Shown piece after piece: positions 33,901 to 45,900 of a stretch of DNA of 64,000 nucleotides. Made by a program: the position numbers and the translations under genes. The notes beneath the pieces are model-generated. The model searched no databases and had not been told where the DNA came from. It was given only the letters and a program-made list of their open reading frames with translations. Numbering within the stretch: the stretch's first letter is position 1; the number at the start of each line of letters is the position of its first letter. Where the stretch lies: NCBI RefSeq assembly GCF_021869535.1, contig NW_026262734.1, positions 97,903,285-97,967,284 of the forward strand, given 5' to 3'. Source of the stretch: Mytilus californianus (taxonomy: Eukaryota; Mollusca; Bivalvia; Mytilida; Mytilidae).

Positions 33901-36900
33901 GGTTTTTCACCACCAAGCTCCTTAATGTATTGGGTTTTGTCATCAACACAATATTGAATATTTAGGCATGTTATAATCACATTATATCAACCCAAGATGT
34001 TTTTCCATCTTTAATATGTTTCTTTCTTTGTATATGTGCTAGCTGTTTTGTTTGGTTTATTCACTGACGAGCAATTGTACGTTTGATTTGTGTCCCGTTT
34101 TAAACGTTCTGCCAGTTTTGTATTTTCTCGCAACTTATATAAACTTCAGCTGGTATCAATAGTTGGACAGTAACTAATTACCTTTCTAGATCCCATATGA
34201 TATCCTACAGTTTATTTGGGGTAGGTGTGGCTTAGTGTTAAGATTTTTATGTAATTTATGTGAAATTTAGGTGCTGTAAGAAAGTTTTGCCAGTCCTTTC
34301 ACCTATTTGCCAGATCTACTTTTCAATAAAAATAATAAGTAGTTCCCAAGATTTAAGATATACCCCAAAACCTTGACCAGGTTTAAAGGGTGGTTTAATT
34401 ACGGACACCACATTCAACTTCAATATACAAATAATTCTGCAACATTAAATAAATAAATAACACTTGCCAATAAGACAGCTATCTTAAGCATACAGAACAA
34501 TTAGACCAAAATAAAGAAAGTGTCTAGCTGCATTGACGTAAAAAAACGGATATGTGTATTCACTCATCAACTTAAAATGAAAAAATAATATATAAACTAA
34601 AATTATACCTGAATGTTTTTGTTTAATTTAATTAACATAAATCTGGGTTAAGTTATCCCTTATTAGAACTTTTGGTTTCCTATGCTTTCCAACTACATAT
34701 CATGTCATAATTAATTTGGCCTTTCACTTTTTCCAACTGATTTCGTTCTTGAAGAAACCCAGTGTTTATCGTTCTAGCAATGTTCTCGTTAAGGTACGCA
34801 AACACGCCCGTGCGTTCGACGGACGCTTCATAAAACACTAGATGATTCTTGTTATCATCATAACTTGTCCTCAGCTATCAAACATGCTTCTATTCAATAT
34901 TTTTAACGGACATTTACTTTCGTTTTAATTCATTGTATGATACGATAAGTCCCGAGCAATTCGAAAAAAATATGAAAACATGACAAACGCTAATTGGATA
35001 AACGCCGAGAAGATCGAAATGTTTTCATAAACACCACACCTTTTGAGCAACGGAAAATTCCAACAGGGACCCATTTCAGCTACTTGATGCAGGGCTCTAT
35101 TTTTAGAACGAAAGGAAATTTCCAATTATAAATTTTATAAAAATAGATTTACGCGACGATTGTAATTAGATAAGGGTAAATAACGCAAACGATAGCGAAT
35201 AAAAGCGTTAAGAACTCATGGTTTTGGCATATAATTGGGTTTTCCTTTGAATTAATTGGGTTATTGAACCCTGCAATGGACAATTGCATTGGGTTTTTAA
35301 TCATTTGTATTGCGTGATCACGCAAATACGCAGCTTATCTGGAGCTCTGTATTTTTTAAATGGGCATACATAAACCTATCATTTGAGACCGGAATTGACA
35401 TTCTATAAACCGGAAGTAGCAAAATATTTCCTTGTTACAGGCATAAGTATATACAAACTATATATTTTTGGAATCAGTGTGAATAAAGCTATCATTTGAG
35501 AACGGAAGTGAATTTTTCGAAACCGGAAGAAGCCAATTATCTCCCTTTTTTCAGGCACAAGTATATGAAAACTATATGTTCTTGGAATCAGTGTGAATAA
35601 AACTATCATTTGAGACCGGAAGTGACTCTTTCGAAACCGGAAGTAGCCAATTATCTCCCTTTTTACAGGCACAAGTATATAAAAACCATATATATTTGGA
35701 ATCAGTGTAAATACAGCTATCATTTGAGACCAGAAGTGACTTTTTCTTAACCGGAAGTTGGCAATTATCTCCCTTATTGCAGGCAAAAGTATATAGAAAC
35801 CATATATATATTGAATCATTATGAAGCAACCTATAATTGGACGCCAAAAGCAACTTTGAGTAAACCGGAAGTAGCTTCTTATTCATTATTTAGAAAATTG
35901 ATGTGGAAAAACCTTCAATTGTTCTCTGAACAATTGGTTTTTAATTGATATCTATATTCTGTTTCAGCCAACCACAACTCAACACACTGAGACATACACA
36001 CCCGGTAAGGCTTTTCTCAAATTGTTACATAACGTCCTGAATAAAGTTTTCCTTCAGAAAAAAATAGTTTAGTTTTATGATATATCCGTATTTATTGCTA
36101 ATGGTCATATGATATAAAGTTATAATTGTGTATAAGAGAACACTTCAGGAGTTTGAAATACTGGTTTCTGATTCTATCTGTATCATTGATCAAACAAAAT
36201 GATTGATAAATTAAACTGAGAATAAAATAGATTTTTAGTATATACATATGTTTTCGTGGTATGTTGAATCAATTCCAATCTTTGCAATTGCACGAGTTTT
36301 TCCAATAAATTATTCTTTTGTTTTCATAGTCGTCTTAATTTTGGGACGATACAAATATGTAACCGCGATCATAAGTATCACATTAAAATATTCAGAATTT
36401 TAAATAACCCCCTTTTTTCCTATATCTAAAACATGTATGTCTTTTGAATAAACAGATAATTAAGAACCAGTACAGTACAGCTACCTTCTGGAAATCTGGA
36501 TGACCACTACCTAAATATTTTTTTATAATTCGTAAATATGAGGCTCTGGATGGAGTTTACAGAATAGGCGAAAAATGTAAAGAATAGAGAAAACACGGAC
36601 CGAAAAAAATAAGAATACAGAATAATGGGATTCTAAAATATAATGAATGGAGAATAATGGGCAAAGAATAAAAAGATGAGGGAAATTGGCATAAAAATTA
36701 TAGAATATAGAAACTCCACATCCTGACCCTTAAATTCATGCAAGAGTTTTGTTTATTTACTAGGAAGTGATCCTTTGACGACTGCAAATCAAGTTTTACA
36801 TCTTAGAATGGGAGACTTTTCTGATTCAGACATACATGGATATAATATACCGCAGAATGATTTCATCATGAAGTGTTCTTACCAGTCAAGAAATTGTTCT

Positions 36901-39900
36901 TCAACGTAAGTAAGCACTTTTTTTTTTACTGTGTCCACCGAATCAGTTTTAACAATAAACATAGGTACTTAGTTTTTAATTCACTGTGTCAACCGAATCA
37001 GTCTTAACGTAGACACTTAGTATTTTATTTCACTGTGACCACCGAATGAGTTTAAACGTAGGCACTTAATAAGCCTTTATTTCAATGTGTCCGCCGGATG
37101 AGTTTTAACATAGGCGCTTTGTCTTAGTTCAACTGTATCTACCGAATGAGTTTTAACGTAGGCACTTATAGTCTGTATTTCACTGTGTCCACGGAATGAG
37201 TTTTGACGTAGGCACTTAGTCTTTATTTTACTGTGTTCACCGATGAGTTTAAACGTAGGCACTTAGTCTTTATTTCACTGTGTCCACCGAATGAGTTTTA
37301 ACAATAAACAAAGGTACTTAGTTTTTATTTCACTGTGTCCACCGAATGAGTTCTAACGTAGACACTTAGTCTTTATTTCACTGTGTTCACCGATGAGTTT
37401 AAACGAAGGCACTTAGTCTATATTTCACTGTGTCCACCGTATGCGTTTTAACATACGCACTTAGTCTTTAGTTCACTGTGTCCACCGAATGAGTTTTAAC
37501 GTAGGCACTTAGTCTTTATTTAACTGTGTCCATCGAATGAGTTTTATCGCAGGCACTAAGTCTTTATTTCACAGTGTTCATAGAATCAGTTTTAACGTAG
37601 ACACTTAGTCTTTGTTTCACTGTGTCCACCGAATCAGTTTTAACGTAGGTACTTATTTATTTCACTATGACCAGCGAATTAGTTTCAACGTAGGTACTTA
37701 CTTTCTATTTCACAGTATCCACCAAATGCGTTTTAAAGTATGCACTAAGTCTTTTTTTGCAAGATGTCCACCGAATGAGTTTTACGTAGGCACTTAGTCT
37801 TTATTTTAACTGTGTCCACCGAATGAGTTTTAACATACGCACTTAGTCTTTTTTCCACTGTGTCCACCGACTGAATTTTTACGTATGGGCACTTAGTCTT
37901 TATTTCACTGTGTCCACCGAATGAGTTTTAACGTATAGGCACTTAGTCTTTATTTCAGTGTGTCCACCGAATGAGTTTTGACGTAGGCACTAAGTCTTTA
38001 TTTCACTGTGTCTACCGAATGAGTTTTAACATATACACTTATAGTCTTTGTTTCGCTGTGTCCACTGAATGAATTTTAACAAAACAGTTTAAGCAAGTTG
38101 TTTCGTTGATTAACTTTTGATATGCTGACACTAAGCAGCAACACTTTAATTTTTAGATAATTATTCGATAATCCCGGATTTCTAAAAATAAAAATAAGTA
38201 TTGACAGAAGAACGGATCACGCTTAATTACTGTAAAAAATAATGATAAGGGAACGACCATTTAACTTCAAGGGGGGGGAGGGGGGTTATGGTTTTTTCCT
38301 GAAAAAAAAAAATATTCTGATCCCCAATTTAATGAAAAAAAAAATATTGTGGTCAAGCAGATGAATCCAGATTTTCCCCATACCTTATAGTGTTAAATTT
38401 TGAAAAAAAATATTTTGATTGATAGCGTCGAAAAACTGACTCAGACTAAAAACCATAACCCCCCCACTTTGAAGTTAAATGGTTGCTCCCTAACAAAAAT
38501 ACTTGTTTGTCAATTACATACGCAAACATGTATTGCTATCTAGTTATTAAAACAGCTAAGATCCTACATACTGTCGAAACTTATATTTTAGAATTTCACA
38601 ATGTTATACTTTTATTAGACTGCTTATGACGTCGTAGAACAAATAAATTAACTATCATTTGTCTTTTTGTTAGTGGCATAGTTGGGTGCTAAGCGGATGA
38701 GGCAAGTCCTTTCAAACTGATATTTCACAGTTTGCTCTGATGTTGTGTTGTTACACCATTGTACAAGGTTTTAGAAAGGTCTCTAGTGTAATTAACTTAT
38801 TACGGATTTTTTTATACGGAAAACCGTGTCTTGGGCACTGAAAGCAGTATTGGTCGCTTATTCTCACACTCCATGTACAAATGTAGTTATACCTCATTTT
38901 TTAAAATATTTTTACATGAATTCTACTTGCAGAGAAATACAAAAGGTTAGGGACGAGTATTATGGAACATGCTACAAATTTACGCCTGCTTCAAATCCGA
39001 CAAATCTAGCAGGACCAGCGTATGGTAAGATATATATTTGGATGAATTTTACCTTATCGGGCGAAGTCCTTTGGTTATAAGAACACACTTCAAATGCGTC
39101 GTTGTAATGAAATGCCTGATTATTTGAAATTTATATTCACATACTCTGTTAACGCATTATTATATTATTATTATACCTCGGTATGTTTTTTCTATATAAA
39201 AAAGAATGAAATATTTGTGCTATTTCATTCCATAGACTATTTGCCAGTCAATAGTTTCAAAGACTAGTATTACCCCGGTCAATAGTTTTATAAACATATT
39301 TCCAATACTTTTTCATACTAATTTTTCATTGGACAACTATGACGTCATTGACTATTCTACTGGGATTTGTGCTTGGCAACGTTATAATCTGTATATGTCT
39401 GTTGTTGTAATTTCAAATTAATATATTACTTACCAGAAGCATTCAAAAAAGAAAAAGAAAATCTACGCGACATATTTTAAGAACTAAAACATAACAAATG
39501 TATGGTATGGGACTGTCGGCGTCTTTATAATCTGGGATTGCTTTATTGTACGGTAATATATTTTAGCTAGCGTTTATATATGCACGGGAATTTTTACACA
39601 AGGATTCCTGGTCTTCATTACAGCAAATAAAATATTGACAAATACCACACGGGCAAAAAAAACCTGATAGTTCATCTTGTGCATGTTTATGTGACTATTT
39701 GTTTTTTTCCAAGTGGTGTATGTAAACTTTTTAGAAAGTTGTTTTGTTCGGTATAAAAAAACACTTAATGACTGGTTATGAGGGTAATAGCAAGTTTGTT
39801 GTCCATTTGATACTAACTATTGCCCTCGGCTTCGCCTCGAGCAATAGTTGGTATCTTAGGGACAACAAACTTGCTATTACCCTCATAACCAGTCAATAGG

Positions 39901-42900
39901 TGTATATTATTATACCTTGTAAATGTTGTAAATAACTGAATGATGAATACTACTTTTTCTTGATTGTAAATTGACCCCAACTTAACGAAGTAAGGGCTTA
40001 CGGTCATAATTCTTTAAAGTACGACTCAGAATGTGCAAATGTGAGGTCCATGTCAATCAAAAGTAACATGTGGAACAGGATCTGCTTACCTTTCCGGAGC
40101 ACCTGAGATCACCCCAAGTTTTGGTGGGGTTAGTGTTGCTCGGTTTTATATTTTGTGTTTTGTGTACTGCTGTTTGTCTGTTGGATTTTTTTTTGTCATG
40201 GCGTTGTCAGTTCATTTTCGACTAATGAGTTGGAATGTCCCTTTGGTATCTTTCGCCTCTCTTTTACCCTATAAAGGTCACTAGATATGTTAAGTGTTTA
40301 TTTTGCTCGATTTAACTGTGTAATATTCGAATTTACAATAGTTACACTCTTAGAATCTAAAATAATTTATTCATTTTGAATATTTGTATTAAATATATTT
40401 TATTTCAGGACTCGAATTATTGCTAGATGTGCACCAAAATGATTATATACCATTCGTCACAGCAACTGCAGGAGTCAGGTTGGCTATTCACAGTTCACAA
40501 TACAAAGCACAACTAAAAAGCGAAGGGATTTCTGTGTCAACAAAGTTTGAGACCAATGTAGCTTTGAGGCAAGAAAGGTTTATTCGATACGCAGGTTCTG
40601 AAGAAATATGCGACTCAAATAACACGTATTCAAGTGTACTGGTAAGTTAATATGATGGCAATGCTGTTTTTAAAAAGCCGAGGCATTGAATTAATTCATT
40701 ATTTTAAATTGTGTGCAAAACAAGGTAGAAAAGACCTAAGGGAACCGAATGAACTTAAAAAGGGCCGATACTGGGTGCGTCTAGAGAACTAGAGCAAGCA
40801 TCTCCTGCTCTGTATGTATTGACCGCCATGCAAATCAACGCTCAGTCAAAATGTCACGAATGGGCAAAATACAACAATCGGCATTTACAAAGCAGACGAA
40901 AAATCTAAGACCCCGAAAATATGTCGTTAAAAGAGTTAAGGCACAGATATATCGTATCGGTCAATCAAATCGTGATGGTGACAGTAAAATTTATGAAGTG
41001 TAGATTTCAGTCGTTCTTCCATTTAACCCTTCGTGTCAGGAGCACACACACACCCCTTACTCATGTTAATGACGTCCCCGTGGTTTGTGATCATGCAGGA
41101 GTGTAACTAGTCAAGTGCGATATTTGAATCGACATACGAAGGGACAGAGGGCATGCTACTGCTGAAAATTTGAAGATGTCAACTGGAACACGCTAAAATG
41201 AGAAGCGACAACCATTTCGCATGCAAGCGTATATTAAGTTCCGCTACTTTATGTAATTATAATACAAATTATCGGCTTCCAAAATGTTTAATACACCGAA
41301 TGTATCGCAAATCTCGACATATTAAAAGCGATTGATAGAATTAAAACACCAAAAATTAAAAACTGTATATGTTTAGACGCTTCCGTTATTTTTTGCGTGT
41401 TCGTCTTCGTGTTTTCGCTTTTTCTAATGAATATTGATTTACAAAGGCAAATCTGGCCTCCATAATTTTAAGTCTTCGCTTAAGTTAATATTAGGACGTT
41501 TGTACCACAAACACATACCTTGTTGTAATAGCGAAAAGTTTTGCTTCTATATGGTTAAGATGTAAGTATGTTTGTGCGCAGAATCGCGTTATTGATTGCT
41601 ATAGGAACGCTGTGATTATTATAGAAATTCATTTCCATCTTTTAAAAAAAACTATGAGGGTAGAAAAACCTTAGTGTTTTGAATATTAGTGCATCGACCC
41701 AATGGTTGTAAAAAAATTATCAAAGATACCACCAGGCTTATAATTTGCTACGTCAGACGTGAGTGTCGTCTGCATGAGACCCAACAGTGGCGTTCGAATC
41801 AAAACAGTTTCAGATAAAGACTTGAAGAGCATTAATAACCGAAAATTCCAAACATTTGTGCCAAATACGGCTAAGGCAATCTATACTTTGGGGTAGAAAA
41901 CCTTAGTGTTTTGAATATTTCAACATTTTTGTAAACAGTTTGTTTACATAAAATAGATATATTAATGATAACTCATATCAGCACAAAGCTGCTGACTACT
42001 GGGCTGGTGATACTCTCGGGGACGTAATGTCCACCAGAAGATTTAATATGAGAGGAATTATCAACAAATTATAAAAAGCAAAGAATTCTATCATTTCCTC
42101 AATGTAAAAAACACAGGCACTTGTCCCTGAAAAAAAACCCTATATAAAGTATGTTGGTAATCATTTTTTTCAGAGACAATTGCCTGTGTAAAAAACGTTA
42201 ACAAAAAAACATTAAAAACTGACCACCAAAATCTTTGGACGCTCTGATTGGTCCGATCTTAAATTTAAATTCACCATGGTTACACTTTGAATATGGAAGT
42301 TGATTTTTTTATTGGTTCATTCGATAATAAAAGGTAACTGGCATGATTTTGGTATTTAATTACAGCCCTGCATGGAACGGTGCACTGGTATAGCAGTCAG
42401 AAAAGATTGCAAATGTCTGAGTAGTTATGACTTCTTATCTTTATCCGTTACGAACATGTGCAAAACAACATTAGGTAAGATTAACTTTAGCCGTTACGAA
42501 CATGTGAAAAACAACATCAGGTAAGATTAACTTTAGCCGTTACGAACATGTGAAAAACAACATCAGGTAAGATTAACTTTAGCCGTTACGAACATGTGCA
42601 AAACAACATCGTGTAAGATTAACTTTAGCCGTTACGAACATGTGCAAAACAGCATCAGGAAGGTGAACTAGCAGTTTCATTCATTTAAGGCAGCTATAGA
42701 CGCTCTGAACTAAGGTAATAATGTTTACAACAAGATATAATCAGATCTTTAACTCTGCCCCGCCTTACAGCTTGTTTGTGGTGAGATGGAGAAGTTGAAA
42801 TCATCCCTTCTAAAATTTTACGGACGTCATCACGAGTTGGTTGATCGTTTTGGAATTTCTGTTTCATAGATGACGACAGATAATAGATATGCTTCAAATT

Positions 42901-45900
42901 TCGTCACCACAACAACGTCCTCTTGCAAGTTTAGGTTTATTTTCGATTTTTGAGTTTGAATTTTCCTTTGGTATCTTTCGACTCTCTTTTACACGCACGA
43001 CAAAACGCTACATCTAAAAAGTAGGAATAAGTCTTAAAGTAATTTTATTGAAATAAAGACCAAACTTTGTTTTATCTTCAATTACAGGATGAACATATTA
43101 TTATATAACAAATAAAACTGACAAGTACGAACAATACAATACAAATAGTTTTACCTACGTCTCACCATAAATATTATAAAAAATAACATAATACATCAAT
43201 ACATCAAGTAATATAAAATAGTAATACTATTCTAAAACGCATTATAAAAGACTGGATTTAAAGATATGTATCAATATACAGCTATGAACAGTGATTACAA
43301 TTATACAATGAACAACAGAAATTGTGAGGCTGATGCGTTTAAAGAAAAATCTAGTTATCTCCCTTAGAACATTAATACATTTAAACATTAAACATATCGG
43401 AGCCCTTGTGGGACATACAGATACATACATGTTATCAGAATATAATGATCCAAATAGAGATAGCAATAACATGTTCTGGAACATATGAATGGAAAAGTAT
43501 TCAAAATAAGTACACAATAACATTCCTATCTATTAGTAATGTTATGTGTTTTGTTTTAAAGACTGATTGAAAATCGAAATAGCAAATAAAAAGTAAACAT
43601 TAAAAGCATAGAAAAAAACTATTGAAAAACAATTACTTTGCGAGTATGATAAAATTGCAAAAAAATATCCTTGTGAAATTTTTAAGAGGATAGTCGGGGA
43701 CAAGAAAAAAACTCGACAATAAAACCTCGCAAACAGGTGAAATTCCGAAATTTGAACTCCGCGAAAATAAACACAGTAACGAATTCTCAATGGTATTTTC
43801 AAACTCTGTGTAAGATTCCTGCGCATTATTGTTTTAATTTGTAGAGATACAGTGTATGGTGGTAACAGAAGCATTATCAGGAAGTGAATTAAATTGTAAA
43901 TGCAAAATGCCATGCAGGTACGTCGGTGTCAACTTATACGAGGGTCTGGATGGGGGGTCCTTCATTTATGTATTCTTTAATTTTTTAAGCCATTTTCTCT
44001 ATTTTTTATATTTCAGCACCCAATTGTTCTCTATCCTCTACGTTTTTGCCATTTTTTCTGTATTGGTCCATTATTCTCTATTCTGTAAACCCCGTCTATA
44101 GTCCCTCTTATATTCTAATATCAATTTCATAACGTTGTTCAGTCCTGTCTGCTAGAACTGTTTCGCTGTAGATTATATTAGAATATGGCATCGATTAGCT
44201 ACAGTTTCAATGACAAATTGTTAATACTATAGTTTTGCTTGCAAACTATAGCCAATGCCTGTGTAAAAACTCATCAAAGATGCCAGTCTTTAAATTCATA
44301 CAAATTTTTAGGTACGATTATCATACTCAATACTCAGAAATAATCCAGTCAAAATGATGGTTTTTGTGTTTTGAGCACAACATTCGTACTCTGGTGTACT
44401 GAGAAAAGTTTTATGACGAAAAAGCCAGGCTTATAATTTGAATCGTCAGACGTGCGATTCGTTTACATAAGACTCATCAGTAGCAGTTGGAAGGCCAGAT
44501 CACATACTCTGTTAACGCATTATTATATTATTATTATTATACCTCGGTATGTTTTTTCTATATAAAAAAGAATGAAATATTTGTGCTATTTCATTCCATA
44601 GACTATTTGCCAGTCAATAGTTTCAAAGACTAGTATTACCCCGGTCAATAGTTTTATAAACATATTTCCAATACTTTTTCATACTAATTTTTCATTGGAC
44701 AACTATGACGTCATTGACTATTCTACTGGGATTTGTGCTTGGCAACGTTATAATCTGTATATGTCTGTTGTTGTAATTTCAAATTAATATATTACTTACC
44801 AGAAGCATTCAAAAAAGAAAAAGAAAATCTACGCGACATATTTTAAGAACTAAAACATAACAAATGTATGGTATGGGACTGTCGGCGTCTTTATAATCTG
44901 GGATTGCTTTATTGTACGGTAATATATTTTAGCTAGCGTTTATATATGCACGGGAATTTTTACACAAGGATTCCTGGTCTTCATTACAGCAAATAAAATA
45001 TTGACAAATACCACACGGGCAAAAAAAACCTGATAGTTCATCTTGTGCATGTTTATGTGACTATTTGTTTTTTTCCAAGTGGTGTATGTAAACTTTTTAG
45101 AAAGTTGTTTTGTTCGGTATAAAAAAACACTTAATGACTGGTTATGAGGGTAATAGCAAGTTTGTTGTCCATTTGATACTAACTATTGCCCTCGGCTTCG
45201 CCTCGAGCAATAGTTGGTATCTTAGGGACAACAAACTTGCTATTACCCTCATAACCAGTCAATAGGTGTATATTATTATACCTTGTAAATGTTGTAAATA
45301 ACTGAATGATGAATACTACTTTTTCTTGATTGTAAATTGACCCCAACTTAACGAAGTAAGGGCTTACGGTCATAATTCTTTAAAGTACGACTCAGAATGT
45401 GCAAATGTGAGGTCCATGTCAATCAAAAGTAACATGTGGAACAGGATCTGCTTACCTTTCCGGAGCACCTGAGATCACCCCAAGTTTTGGTGGGGTTAGT
45501 GTTGCTCGGTTTTATATTTTGTGTTTTGTGTACTGCTGTTTGTCTGTTGGATTTTTTTTTGTCATGGCGTTGTCAGTTCATTTTCGACTAATGAGTTGGA
45601 ATGTCCCTTTGGTATCTTTCGCCTCTCTTTTACCCTATAAAGGTCACTAGATATGTTAAGTGTTTATTTTGCTCGATTTAACTGTGTAATATTCGAATTT
45701 ACAATAGTTACACTCTTAGAATCTAAAATAATTTATTCATTTTGAATATTTGTATTAAATATATTTTATTTCAGGACTCGAATTATTGCTAGATGTGCAC
45801 CAAAATGATTATATACCATTCGTCACAGCAACTGCAGGAGTCAGGTTGGCTATTCACAGTTCACAATACAAAGCACAACTAAAAAGCGAAGGGATTTCTG

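Larger units (their letters stand above)
39138..44500 (+). repeat. Tandem segmental duplication, copy 1 (5363 bp)
   Basis: CACATACTCTGTTAACGCAT at 39138 recurs at 44501, and everything from here to AAGGCCAGAT (44491-44500) is repeated to 49866. No difference was seen on inspection beyond a TTA microsatellite step near 39163 (copy 2 has one more). The junction shows only a CA microhomology. It contains ENaC exons 6, 7 and 8. Confidence 0.95.

Noticed and set aside
35403-35886. Overlapping antisense frames with IYGFYILVP / SFHILVPEKREII repeats
   Set aside because: Two frames of the same 114-bp tandem repeat are open at once, as expected from repetition, not coding.
41000-41110. Coding exon in the 61-codon frame at 40921-41106
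   Set aside because: No acceptor/donor pair in a compatible phase, no match to the gene 1 paralogue, and a dispersed repeat overlaps its start.
43542-43913. 123-codon antisense frame (and its copy at 48908-49279)
   Set aside because: Lies opposite exon 8 and adjacent intron; no recognisable domain, and the + strand exon explains the conserved part.
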